Assembly: GCF_018327705.1 (NCBI RefSeq)
Contig: NZ_BNEM01000001.1
Coordinates: 1,922,001 to 1,986,000 of the forward strand
Origin: Catellatospora sp. TT07R-123
GTDB lineage: Bacteria > Actinomycetota > Actinomycetes > Mycobacteriales > Micromonosporaceae
Length of the DNA stretch: 64,000 bases
Direction: 5' to 3'
Shown here piece by piece: positions 34,614-42,377 of this stretch. The translations under genes and the position numbers were made by a program. Within the stretch, counting starts at the first letter, position 1. Each line of letters opens with the position of its first letter. A model generated the notes under the pieces. The model was given only the letters and a program-made list of their open reading frames with translations, did no database searches and was not told the DNA's origin.

Positions 34614-35735
34614 ATGACCTCTCGCACCGTGCTCATCTCCGGCGCCGGCGTCGCCGGGCCCACTCTCGCCTTCTGGCTGGCCAGGCACGGGTTCCAGCCG
34701 ACCGTCGTCGAACGGGCCCAGGGCCTGCGCTCCAGCGGCAACCCCGTCGACGTACGCGGCCCGGCCCTGCCGGTCGCCGAGGCGATGGGCGTCATGGACC
34801 GGCTGCGCGACGCGGCCACCCACGCCACCGCGCTGCGCCTCCTCAGCCCCGACGGCCGCCCCGTGGCCCGGCTGCCCCTGGGCGGCAGGCGCAGCGCCGC
34901 CGGGAACACCGAGGTCGAACTCCCGCGCGGCGACCTCGCCGCGGTGCTGCACGAGGCGGCCCGCGACCGCGCCGAGTTCCTGTTCGACGACACCGTCACC
35001 GAGCTGCGCCAGGACCCCGGCGGCGTCGACGTCGTCTTCGACCGGGCCCGGCCGCGCCGGTTCGACCTGGTCGTCGGCGCCGACGGCCTGCACTCGGCCA
35101 CCCGGCGGCTCGCCTTCGGCCCCGAACCCGACTTCGTCGTCCACCTGGGCGTCTACGTCGCGACGATGCCGCTGGGCGGCCCGGTCGACCACCCGCACGA
35201 CGTGCTGATCCACAACGAACCCGGCCGCATGGTCTCCATCCACCCCGGACGCGGGCAGGCCCTGGCCGCGTTCATCTTCCGCCACCCGCAGGTGCCCGGA
35301 TTCGACCACCGCGACACCGGGCAGCACCGCCGCATCGTCACCGACGCGTACGCCGGAGCCCGCTGGCGGGTGCCGGAACTGCTCGCCCGGCTGCACGACA
35401 CCGACGAGCTCTACTTCGACTCCGTCAGCCGGGTCGACCTGCCGACGTGGTCGCGCGGCCGGATCACGCTGCTCGGCGACGCGGCCTCGTGCGTGTCCCT
35501 GTTCGGCGACGGCTCCAGCCTCGCCATGGCCGGGGCGCACACCCTGGCCGGCGCGCTGGCCGCCGATCCGGACGACCACGACCTGGCCCTGCGCCGGTAC
35601 GAGTCCACGCACCGCAGGCTCGTCGAGCCGAAACAGCGCGGCATGGGCCGGGCGGCGGCGCTGCTCGTCCCGAAGACCGCGCTCGGCATCACCGCCCGCA
35701 ACCTGGCCGCGCGAGCGTGGCCCGGCAGGGTCTGA
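34614..35735 (+). CDS. FAD-dependent monooxygenase (PHBH-like)
   Basis: The 373-aa protein has the Rossmann motif VLISGAGVAGPTLAFWLARHG at its N-terminus, the DG segment LVVGADGLHS in the middle, and the FAD-contact motif ITLLGDAASCVSLFGDGSS near 290. This is the group A flavin monooxygenase plan. The substrate is probably an aromatic compound or antibiotic. The ATG at 34614 fits the family's N-terminus. Divergent TetR control suggests induction by substrate. It ends before a single arm of the family A repeat. Confidence 0.88.
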   Translation: MTSRTVLISGAGVAGPTLAFWLARHGFQPTVVERAQGLRSSGNPVDVRGPALPVAEAMGVMDRLRDAATHATALRLLSPDGRPVARLPLGGRRSAAGNTEVELPRGDLAAVLHEAARDRAEFLFDDTVTELRQDPGGVDVVFDRARPRRFDLVVGADGLHSATRRLAFGPEPDFVVHLGVYVATMPLGGPVDHPHDVLIHNEPGRMVSIHPGRGQALAAFIFRHPQVPGFDHRDTGQHRRIVTDAYAGARWRVPELLARLHDTDELYFDSVSRVDLPTWSRGRITLLGDAASCVSLFGDGSSLAMAGAHTLAGALAADPDDHDLALRRYESTHRRLVEPKQRGMGRAAALLVPKTALGITARNLAARAWPGRV

Positions 35736-35750
35736 CCCGCGCGTACGCAG

Positions 35751-35785
35751 GTGCGTGCGTGCACTTTCCCCGAAACTGCACGCAC
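35751..35785. repeat. Family A single arm inside a new hairpin (copy 3)
   Basis: Bases 35760-35779 match the right arm tgcactttccccgaaactgc of the family A hairpin, with no left arm. Flanking arms gtgcgtgc (35751-35758) and gcacgcac (35778-35785) form a different hairpin. It lies between convergent genes, so it is either a decayed copy or half an element. Confidence 0.75.
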
Positions 35786-35808
35786 CCGGACGTTCGATGC
35801 GAGGGGCG

Positions 35809-36306
35809 TCAGGGGGAGAGGGTCAGGGCGGCGGCCAGGCAGAGGGCTGCGGCCGTGGTGGCGACCGCGCGGATCGTGTTCCAGCGCGCCCAGCGCGCCT
35901 CGGCGAACCGGGCCCGCACGGCGGCGAGGTCGGCGATCTCGCCGGGGTCGCCCGCCGCCTTGAGCGCGTTGTTGAGCGGCAGGTGCACCGCGGTGGTGAT
36001 GAAGAAGGCGACCAGGTACAGCACGAACGCGGCGAGGATCCACCACAGCGCGGTCTGGTCCGCGACGGGCAGTTGCAGCAGCGCGGCGACCCCGGTGAGC
36101 AGTAGGGCGCCGAGGAAGCCGCCGCCCAGGAACCAGCCGTTGAGGATCGCGCGGTCGATCGCCTGGAACGCCCCGACGAAGGTCCGGTCGTCGGTGCGGC
36201 GCAGACCGGGCATGATCGTGTGTGCGTACAGGCCGAACACTCCCGCCATGATCCCCATCGCGACGGTCGCGGCGATCAGGACCACCTCCCGCACCAGGCT
36301 CACCAC
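35809..36306 (-). CDS. DUF1772-type membrane protein (anthrone-oxygenase-like family)
   Basis: The 165-aa protein has four predicted transmembrane helices (VLIAATVAMGIMAGVFG, LGGGFLGALLLTGVAALL, LWWILAAFVLYLVAFFITT, a C-terminal one). Motifs PGLRRTDDRTFVGAFQAIDRAI and the loop HLPLNNALKAAGDP are characteristic of DUF1772. Some family members oxygenate anthrones, but most are uncharacterised. It starts at GTG (36306 or 36303) and overlaps the upstream gene by 7 bases, so the two are coupled. Confidence 0.85.
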   Translation of the reverse strand: MVSLVREVVLIAATVAMGIMAGVFGLYAHTIMPGLRRTDDRTFVGAFQAIDRAILNGWFLGGGFLGALLLTGVAALLQLPVADQTALWWILAAFVLYLVAFFITTAVHLPLNNALKAAGDPGEIADLAAVRARFAEARWARWNTIRAVATTAAALCLAAALTLSP

Positions 36307-36593
36307 GCCTGCGCCACCGACGGGAAGTACGGCCGGCTGAGCCCGCGCTCGGCCAGCGTCCGCTCGTAGAACTCCAGCATCTCGGTCATGTCCCGGATGC
36401 CGTGGTCCAGGTCGTCCAGCGCGTCCGCGTCACCGGGCCGCTCCCGCAGCGTCCGCGCGGCCCGCAGGAACACCCCGCGCAGTTCGGCGAAGGTGTCACC
36501 CTGCACGTGCAGGCCGGGGAAGTTCCGGTCCGGCAGATGCGTCACCGCCCAGTTGCCGCCGTGCCGCAACAGCTCCACGTCGCTTCGCTCCAC
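36300..36593 (-). CDS. Small protein of unknown function (DUF6959-like)
   Basis: The 97-aa acidic protein opens with VELLRHGGNWAVTHLPDRNFPGLHVQGDTF and ends in a helical segment (MLEFYERTLAERG). This resembles small actinobacterial proteins grouped as DUF6959, sometimes described as immunity-like; the role is unknown and the assignment tentative. It starts at GTG and overlaps the DUF1772 gene, with which it forms a two-gene operon. Confidence 0.7.
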   Translation of the reverse strand: MERSDVELLRHGGNWAVTHLPDRNFPGLHVQGDTFAELRGVFLRAARTLRERPGDADALDDLDHGIRDMTEMLEFYERTLAERGLSRPYFPSVAQAW

Positions 36594-36644
36594 CCGACGA
36601 TGATCCCACTCGCGCGGCGGGACGGCTGCGGCGCGTCCGGACGC

Positions 36645-37199
36645 CTACCAGGACTGGCGCTCGGTGAGCCAGGTGTCGATACGGCGCAGCTGGCGGGCGG
36701 TGAGACCCGACTCGACCGGCGGCGCCACGACCAGGGCCCACGCGCCCCAGCCCGCCCGGTCCCGGCGGCGCAGCTGGTGCCGGGCGTCGTCGTCGGTCCA
36801 CAGCAGCGGCCGGCCCTCGTCGAGCACCCGCTGCGCGGTGGGCAGCTTCCACCAGTGGTGCCGCACCACGATCAGCGGAGACGCGATCTCGGCGTCGCCG
36901 TCCTCGGCGAACTCCGGGCACTCGGCCACCGGCCAGCGCGGCAGCCCCAGCGCCGTGCCGACGTTCACCGCGTACGACTGCCAGGTGCTGTGCCAGCGGA
37001 TCTCCGCGCGGCCCTCGGCGTGCACCCGGTGCAGGAAGTCCAGCACCGGGCGGGCGGCCAGCAGCGGCCACTCGATCCCGTGGGCGCTGACCGCCGAGGC
37101 GCGCACCCACTGGTCGCGCGGCCACACCCGCAGGTCCGGCTCGTGGGTGACCGCGTTGATCACCCCGTCGATGTCGAGCAGCCAGACCGGTTTCGCCAC
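36645..37199 (-). CDS. HAD-like hydrolase domain protein
   Basis: The 184-aa protein begins VWLLDIDGVINAV, the HAD motif I with its DxD pair. Next come WHSTWQSYAV (motif II-like position) and LWTDDDARHQL (acidic motif IV-like). It probably is a small HAD-family phosphatase or relative with unknown substrate. GTG start with GGAGG upstream. No functional link with neighbours is apparent. Confidence 0.78.
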   Translation of the reverse strand: MAKPVWLLDIDGVINAVTHEPDLRVWPRDQWVRASAVSAHGIEWPLLAARPVLDFLHRVHAEGRAEIRWHSTWQSYAVNVGTALGLPRWPVAECPEFAEDGDAEIASPLIVVRHHWWKLPTAQRVLDEGRPLLWTDDDARHQLRRRDRAGWGAWALVVAPPVESGLTARQLRRIDTWLTERQSW

Positions 37200-37257
37200 C
37201 GCCGCCTCCTCGTCCGATCCCGACGTGCCGGGAAGTCTACGCCGCTGCGCCGGCCGG

Positions 37258-37767
37258 TCACCCGATGCGACGGTCCCGGTGTCCGAGCAGGATGGACCGG
37301 GTGGAGCCCATCCCGTAGCGGTCGATGTCGCTGGAGATCGCCGCCACCTCCGCCAGCAGCGCGTCGACGTCGACCCCGGCCCGGCGGGCGCGATCGCACA
37401 GGTCCCGCAGGCCCAGGATCTCGTCGCGGGTGTCGCTGCCCTGGTCGCGGGCGGAGAACAGAATCAGCTCCGCGCGGACCGCGTCGACGTCGTCGGCGTA
37501 CGGCAGCTGCGCCGCCCACCGGAACGAGGGGTACCGGTCGAACAGCTCCCGGACCGCCGCCCGAGTGCCCCCGTCGCCCGCCGCATACAGCTCGACCATC
37601 TCGCCCAGCACTGCCTCGGCCCGGTCGCCCACGTCAAGGGCCGACAACGCCGCCGCGACGTCCTCCCCGAGCTGCGGCAATCGCTCCAGGTCGACCGGCG
37701 CGTTCGCCACCGGCCGGTACACGGCGTCGAGCTCGGCCACCGCCGCCTCAACCTCCGCCAGCTCCAC
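37258..37767 (-). CDS. Helical protein of unknown function
   Basis: The 169-aa protein is acidic and almost entirely helical (LERLPQLGEDVAAALSALD, ELFDRYPSFRWAAQLPYADD, LGLRDLCDRARRAGVDVDALL). No family is recognised. The frame continues upstream into the family A hairpin, but the GTG at 37767 is preferred because GGGAGAGGA lies 7 bases before it and the extra 17 residues would be translated from repeat sequence. Confidence 0.65.
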   Translation of the reverse strand: MELAEVEAAVAELDAVYRPVANAPVDLERLPQLGEDVAAALSALDVGDRAEAVLGEMVELYAAGDGGTRAAVRELFDRYPSFRWAAQLPYADDVDAVRAELILFSARDQGSDTRDEILGLRDLCDRARRAGVDVDALLAEVAAISSDIDRYGMGSTRSILLGHRDRRIG

Positions 37768-37797
37768 GCTCCGGTCCTCTCCCGCGTCGGGGATTCT

Positions 37798-37857
37798 GCA
37801 GTTTCGGGGAAAGTGCACGAATCGCGTTCAAGATTCCAGCACTTTCCCCGAAACTGC
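37798..37857. repeat. 60-nt intergenic hairpin, family A copy 4
   Basis: It has the same outer arms gcagtttcggggaaagtgc and complement, the same gaatc/gattc inner stem, a mismatch step between them, and another different 8-nt loop. It lies upstream of 37258-37767 and downstream of 37895-38827, both minus-strand. Confidence 0.9.
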
Positions 37858-37894
37858 ACGCGCCCAGCTCACTCCCCCGGCCACCGCGGACGGG

Positions 37895-38827
37895 TCAGCG
37901 GTAGGGCATCTTCGGGAACCAGCCGTAGCCGAACATCGCGGGCAGGCGGATGTCCCAGTAGACGAAGGTGAACACGCCCAGTGCGATCAGCAGCGCCCCG
38001 GTCACCGCGGCGGTCCGGGCGGGCTTGGCGGCCAGCCACCGTACGAAGCCGCCGCGGGTGACCAGCACCACCACCGCGAACAGCACCGACACGATCAGGA
38101 TGTTGCCCAGCGACTGGAGCACGAACGCGCCCGCGCCGTACAGCGGGTTGCCGGTGTCGACAGCCCAGTGGAACAGCTTGTTGAACAGCGGATACGGCCG
38201 TCCGATGAGGAAGCCGCCGACCAGCGCCCCGAGCAGCACCACCCGCCCGACAGGACGGCGCGCGAACGGGTCCGGCAGCACTCCGATCGCGGCCAGGCCG
38301 AGGTAGACGAAGGCCAGCCCGATCACGCCGAACGCCACCATCGACTGGATCAGGCGCACCGGCAGGCCGCCGACGACGTCGGTGGACAGCTGCGGCAGGC
38401 GGTCGCCGAGCAGCACGCCGACGAAGCCGTACACGGCAGAGACCGTGACCATGCCCAGCGTGAGCCAGCCGACCGGCCGCAGCAGCCCGCGCAGCCCGGA
38501 CCGGGTGGCGCTCGCGCCGCCCGCCTGGCTCATCGGGCCGATCGAGGCGGCCATCGCGATGTTGCACGCCGTGAAGGTGCCCGCCAGCCCGGACACGAAC
38601 GCGAAGACCAGGCCCGCCACGGTGCCGCCGATCGCCGTCGCCTTGGCGTCGTGGCCGAGCAGCGTGTTGGCGACGTTGTCGCCGATGACGTGGTCGACGA
38701 ACTCGAACGACCAGAGCACCGCCAGCGCGAGCCCGGCCACGATGCTGCCGACGATGAGCGCGCCGCGCCGCGCGGGGCGCGCCGGTTCGGGCGGCGCGAT
38801 CAGTGATCTTTCTTCAGTGAGAGCCAT
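37895..38827 (-). CDS. Multi-pass membrane protein, possibly DsbD/CcdA-like
   Basis: The 310-aa protein has about eight predicted helices. A conserved-looking GTFTACNIAMAASIGPM segment after helix 2 carries one cysteine, recalling DsbD/CcdA-type membrane proteins, but a partner cysteine is not seen. The role is unknown and the assignment weak. It has no operon partner; the promoter region is 38828-38931, and family A copy 4 follows it. Confidence 0.55.
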   Translation of the reverse strand: MALTEERSLIAPPEPARPARRGALIVGSIVAGLALAVLWSFEFVDHVIGDNVANTLLGHDAKATAIGGTVAGLVFAFVSGLAGTFTACNIAMAASIGPMSQAGGASATRSGLRGLLRPVGWLTLGMVTVSAVYGFVGVLLGDRLPQLSTDVVGGLPVRLIQSMVAFGVIGLAFVYLGLAAIGVLPDPFARRPVGRVVLLGALVGGFLIGRPYPLFNKLFHWAVDTGNPLYGAGAFVLQSLGNILIVSVLFAVVVLVTRGGFVRWLAAKPARTAAVTGALLIALGVFTFVYWDIRLPAMFGYGWFPKMPYR

Positions 38828-38931
38828 GAATGGATTGTTTGAGCTGATCCAGGCCCTGTCTTCTTCGAAAGTGCGACCGATGAAGCTTCTTCACGATTGC
38901 GCCCGACGGGCACCGGGCGGTCGCCGCCTGT

Positions 38932-39627
38932 TCAGGTCCAGATCGCGGCGGGCAGGCCGTCGCTGAACACCTCCGGCTCGGCGGGCAGGCACGCGGCGGT
39001 GCCCGCCGCCACCCGCCGGGCCGACCAGGCCGCCGCCGCGGCGTCGAGCACGTCGTCGACCCGGGCGAGGCGACCCACCGGCCCCAGCTCGCTCGCCAGC
39101 ACGATCCCGGCCTCGACCAGCAGCGCTCGCCGCTGCTCCGCCCCCGCCCAGGTCGTCTTGCCCGACGGCAGCGGACCACCGGCCATCGCCGCGAAGGACA
39201 GCTCCGGGTGCACCTCGACGACGCGGCGATGCTGGTCGCGCACCCACCCGTCCACATCGAGGATTCGTTCGCGCAGCCCGTAGGCCTGGGCTGAGATTCC
39301 TTCGGCTGAGGGGGTCGCGGCGCGGTTGCGCTGGACCGCCTCGGCGTGGTCGGCGGCGAGCAGCGCGTGCCGCACGGGCGTCATGAACACGGACGCCCGG
39401 CGCACTCCGGCCTGCACTCGGGCCAGCTCGTCGGCGCTGCGGCGGCCGCTGTCGGGCAGTCCGATCGGGATGTCCACGCCGACGACCGCCACGGACCCAC
39501 CCGTCTCGGCCGCCGCGAGCAGCTCCGCGATCGTCGCGCCGAACCAGGCCTCGACCCGGGTCCCGTCAAGCACGATCCCGACCCAGCCCGCCTTGCAGGC
39601 GTCGGCCCCGAGCACACGTACCGCCAT
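38932..39627 (-). CDS. DUF429 protein (predicted RNase H-like nuclease)
   Basis: The 231-aa protein matches DUF429: VRVLGADACKAGWVGIVLD at the N-terminus, VVGVDIPIGLPDSGRRSADELAR with the acidic pair, and VEVHPELSFAAMAGGPLPSGK in the second half. The family is predicted to have an RNase H fold; its activity is not established. The ATG at 39627 is preferred to far-upstream starts that run through the 281-bp repeat region. Confidence 0.88.
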   Translation of the reverse strand: MAVRVLGADACKAGWVGIVLDGTRVEAWFGATIAELLAAAETGGSVAVVGVDIPIGLPDSGRRSADELARVQAGVRRASVFMTPVRHALLAADHAEAVQRNRAATPSAEGISAQAYGLRERILDVDGWVRDQHRRVVEVHPELSFAAMAGGPLPSGKTTWAGAEQRRALLVEAGIVLASELGPVGRLARVDDVLDAAAAAWSARRVAAGTAACLPAEPEVFSDGLPAAIWT

Positions 39628-39908
39628 GCCGGCGACGATACCGGCCGGGCCGCCGCTACCGCGCCCGGTTGACGCCCGATGTCCGGCACCGCCGGTAGCA
39701 TCGCCGCCGAACCGCATGTGAAGGAGCACCGCATGACCACGCCCACACCCTCCAGGAGGACAAGCCCGCCTGACGGCCGCGAAGATCGGCGGTTGCGGTC
39801 CGAAGACGACACCAGAGGGCGGTTCATGACCGCAGACAGCGATCATGCCTTCCGCCCCGCGCCCGCTGGCCGTGCCCGGCCCGCCGCGGACCCGGCCGCG
39901 GGTGTGAG
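39628..39908. other. 281-bp intergenic region with a family C repeat and a small reading frame
   Basis: The region holds a strong ribosome-binding site and short frame beginning at 39733 and a family C inverted repeat at 39783-39844. Nothing else is supported. Confidence 0.6.
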
Positions 39909-39954
39909 TCAGCGGGTGCGGGCGGCCACGGCGTGCAGGGCTAGCAGGACGTAG
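39733..39954 (+). pseudogene. Short frame with strong ribosome-binding site, possible remnant or small gene
   Basis: AAGGAG stands six bases before the ATG, and the frame encodes 73 residues (start TTPTPSRRTSPPDGRED, rich in Arg and Pro). From about residue 17 it reads through the family C repeat, and it ends 46 bases inside the convergent YesL-like gene. This looks like the start of a gene broken by repeat insertion, or a chance frame. No protein family is recognised. Confidence 0.3.
39783..39844. repeat. Family C inverted repeat, copy 2
   Basis: The arm agatcggcggttgcggtc (39783-39800) and the arm tgaccgcagacagcgatc (39827-39844) flank a 26-nt spacer. The second arm is identical over 18 bases with 12116-12133. 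Confidence 0.65.
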
Positions 39955-40472
39955 CCGAGCAGGAGTGGGGCGGTCACCGGGAGCAGGGTGGCGAGCAGGG
40001 CCGCGAGCAGGGTGATCCCGGCGGCGGCGGCGAGCGCGGCCGGGCGGGTGAGAGCGGTGCGCAGGGCCTGGCGGTAGCCGTACCCGCGGCCGAGCAGGGG
40101 GATGCTGAGGGCGACCGCGCCGGTCAGCGCGACCCCGACGGCGCCGGTCGCCAGCAGCAGCGGCCCGCCGCCCGGGACCGCGCCCGAGCGCAGCCACCAG
40201 GCGTTCAGGGCGAGCAGCAGCGCGGCCGCGAGGACGGTGAGGACGGCGGCCGCGCCGGGCAGCAGGCGGCGGCCGAAGGTGCGCACCAGGTCGCCGAGGG
40301 CCGGCCAGCGGCCCTCGGCGAAACGCAGGTGCACGGCCTCGGCCCCGACGGCCAGCGCCGCCCCCGCGGTGAGCAGGGGCAGCGCGGCGACGGTCACGGC
40401 GATCCCGGCCAGGGCCAGGTCCGCGGCGTCGCGCAGGGTGTCGCGCCAGTCGGTGCCGGTCGTGGTGTCCAT
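39909..40472 (-). CDS. YesL/DUF624-like membrane protein
   Basis: The 187-aa protein has four to five predicted helices and the segment VAALPLLTAGAALAVGAEAVHLRFAEG, which resembles DUF624 (YesL) proteins. In Bacillus and relatives these accompany ABC importers for rhamnogalacturonan or other plant oligosaccharides; the molecular role is unknown. Here it is the last gene of the LacI-SBP-permease-permease operon, beginning 2 bases before the MalG-type stop. That position supports the family call. Confidence 0.75.
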   Translation of the reverse strand: MDTTTGTDWRDTLRDAADLALAGIAVTVAALPLLTAGAALAVGAEAVHLRFAEGRWPALGDLVRTFGRRLLPGAAAVLTVLAAALLLALNAWWLRSGAVPGGGPLLLATGAVGVALTGAVALSIPLLGRGYGYRQALRTALTRPAALAAAAGITLLAALLATLLPVTAPLLLGYVLLALHAVAARTR

Positions 40473-40474
40473 GG

Positions 40475-41308
40475 TCAGCCCTTGAGCCCGCTGGTGCTGA
40501 TGCCCTGGACCAGGAACCGTTGGAAGGCCAGGAAGAACAGGAACACCGGCAGCAGCGACAGCACCGACATGGCCAGCATCGGCCCGAGCGAGGTCTGGCC
40601 GCTGGAGTCGACGAACAGCCGCAGCGCGATCGGCACGGTGTAGCTGCGCACGCTGGGCAGGTAGACCAGTTGGGCGAAGAAGTCGTTCCAGGTCCAGATG
40701 AACGAGAAGATCGCCGTCGTGATCAGGGCCGGTCGCGCCAGCGGCGCGATGACGTGCCAGAAGATGCGGTACGGGCCGCTGCCGTCGATCTTCGCCGCGT
40801 CGTCGAGCTCGCGCGGGATGCCCCGCATGAACTGGACCATGAGGAACACGAAGAACGCCTCGGTGGCCAGCAGTTTGGGCACGATCAGCGGCAGCGGGGT
40901 GTCGACCCAGCCGAACTCGTGGAACATCACGTACTGCGGGATGATCAGGACGTGGCCCGGCAGCAGCAGGGTCACGATCATCAGGGCGAACCAGCCGCGC
41001 CGCCCGAAGAACTTCAGCCGCGCGAAGGCGTACGCGGTGAGCAGGCACGACACGCAGTTGGCCAGCACCGACGCCCCGGCGATGAGGAAGCTGTTCCAGA
41101 AGAACCGGCCGAAGCTGACGCCGGGGATGTAGCCCCAGCCGACGGTGAAGTTGGACCAGGTCACCTCCTCCGGCCAGACCGACTGGTTGCTGGTGATCTC
41201 GGTGGGCGACTTCAGCGCCGAGCCGAGCACCCAGACCAGCGGGTACAGCACCACTGCCAGCACGAGCACCAGCATCACCACGCGGGACAGGGCGCGCAGG
41301 CGGGTCAT
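40475..41308 (-). CDS. Carbohydrate ABC transporter permease (MalG type)
   Basis: The 277-aa protein has six predicted helices, the EAA loop ELDDAAKIDGSGPYRIFWHVIAPL, and the ending FLVQGISTSGLKG characteristic of CUT1 MalG-type subunits. GGAGGCG precedes the ATG, which overlaps the MalF-type stop by 4 bases. It is part of the importer next to the uronate operon and probably carries oligogalacturonides or related uronate oligomers. No ATPase gene accompanies it. Confidence 0.93.
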   Translation of the reverse strand: MTRLRALSRVVMLVLVLAVVLYPLVWVLGSALKSPTEITSNQSVWPEEVTWSNFTVGWGYIPGVSFGRFFWNSFLIAGASVLANCVSCLLTAYAFARLKFFGRRGWFALMIVTLLLPGHVLIIPQYVMFHEFGWVDTPLPLIVPKLLATEAFFVFLMVQFMRGIPRELDDAAKIDGSGPYRIFWHVIAPLARPALITTAIFSFIWTWNDFFAQLVYLPSVRSYTVPIALRLFVDSSGQTSLGPMLAMSVLSLLPVFLFFLAFQRFLVQGISTSGLKG

Positions 41309-42285
41309 GATTCGCCTCCGTCGGAGTAGTGCACCCAGAACCGGCCGGTGCTGAAGAAGACCACCGTGATCAGGCCGATCGCGGCCAGGAAGATCCAGGC
41401 CAGCGCGGAGGCATAGCCCATCTGGAAGTCGGTGAAGCCCTTGTCGTAGATCATCAGCGTGTAGATCTTGGTGGAGTAGACCGGGCCGCCGGTGCCGTTG
41501 CTGATGACGTACGCCGAGGTGAAGCCCTGGAAGCCGTGGATGGTCTCCAGCACCAGGTTGAAGAAGATCACCGGCGACAGCATGGGCAGCGTGACGTGGA
41601 AGAACTGGCGCACGCGGCTGGCGCCGTCGACGGAGGCGGCCTCGTACAGCTCGGTCGGCACCTGCTTGAGCCCGGCCAGGAAGATGACCATCGGGCCGCC
41701 GAACTGCCACACCGACAGCACCATCAGGGTGCCCAGCGCCCAGTCCGGGTCGTTGATCCACGGCTCGCCCTGGAGGCCGAACAGTGACAGGAAGCTGTTG
41801 AACGAGCCCTCGCCGTTGAAGATGGCCACCCACACCAGGGCGAGGGCCACCGAGCCGCCCAGCAGCGACGGCAGGTAGAACGCGCTGCGGAACAGGCCGA
41901 TCCCCCGGCGTTCCCGGTTGAGCAGCAGTGCCACGCCCAGCGACGCGGTGAGCTTGAGCGGGATGGCGATCAGCGCGTAGGTCAGGGTGACCCGCACCGA
42001 CTTCCAGAAGATCGGGTCGGTGGTGAAGATCTTCTCGTAGTTGGCGGTGCCGACCCAGTTCAGCATGTCCCAGCTGGACAGGATGTCGTAGTCGGTGAAG
42101 CTGAGGTAGAGCGAGAACAGCACCGGGAACGCGGTGACCGCCATCAGGCCGATCAGCCACGGGGACAGGAACACGTACCCGGCCAGGCCTTCCTGGCGGC
42201 GGCCCGCATTCCGGCGCGATCGCCGTCGGGGCGGCGCGGGTGGGGCCGCAGCGGCCTCGGGCCGCGTCGCCGTGGTGAGCACCAC
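41305..42285 (-). CDS. Carbohydrate ABC transporter permease (MalF type)
   Basis: The 326-aa protein has a basic Pro/Ala/Arg-rich N-terminus (about 40 residues), six predicted helices and the EAA loop YEAASVDGASRVRQFFHVTLPML. The GTG at 42285 is chosen because AAGGAG lies 7 bases upstream; an ATG at 42309 precedes that site. It pairs with the MalG-type subunit immediately downstream. Confidence 0.92.
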   Translation of the reverse strand: MVLTTATRPEAAAAPPAPPRRRSRRNAGRRQEGLAGYVFLSPWLIGLMAVTAFPVLFSLYLSFTDYDILSSWDMLNWVGTANYEKIFTTDPIFWKSVRVTLTYALIAIPLKLTASLGVALLLNRERRGIGLFRSAFYLPSLLGGSVALALVWVAIFNGEGSFNSFLSLFGLQGEPWINDPDWALGTLMVLSVWQFGGPMVIFLAGLKQVPTELYEAASVDGASRVRQFFHVTLPMLSPVIFFNLVLETIHGFQGFTSAYVISNGTGGPVYSTKIYTLMIYDKGFTDFQMGYASALAWIFLAAIGLITVVFFSTGRFWVHYSDGGES

Positions 42286-42323
42286 GTCGCCTCTCCTTCC
42301 TAGGAACATGGGACAGCGGACTC

Positions 42324-42370
42324 CCCTGGTCGGCCGCGGCCCGTAGGGAAAGGGTCGCGGCCGGCCAGGG
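42324..42370 (-). terminator. Intercistronic hairpin after the solute-binding gene
   Basis: Arms ccctggtcggccgcg (42324-42338) and cgcggccggccaggg (42356-42370) pair over 15 positions with one G-T step and a 17-nt loop. It lies 7 bases after the solute-binding stop, the same place as the hairpin in the GH127 operon, and probably lowers permease expression relative to binding protein. Confidence 0.65.
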
Positions 42371-42377
42371 TGGCGGC

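Noticed and set aside
35859-36340. Plus-strand frame continuing past the monooxygenase
   Set aside because: Reads through the DUF1772 gene in antisense; no ribosome-binding site.
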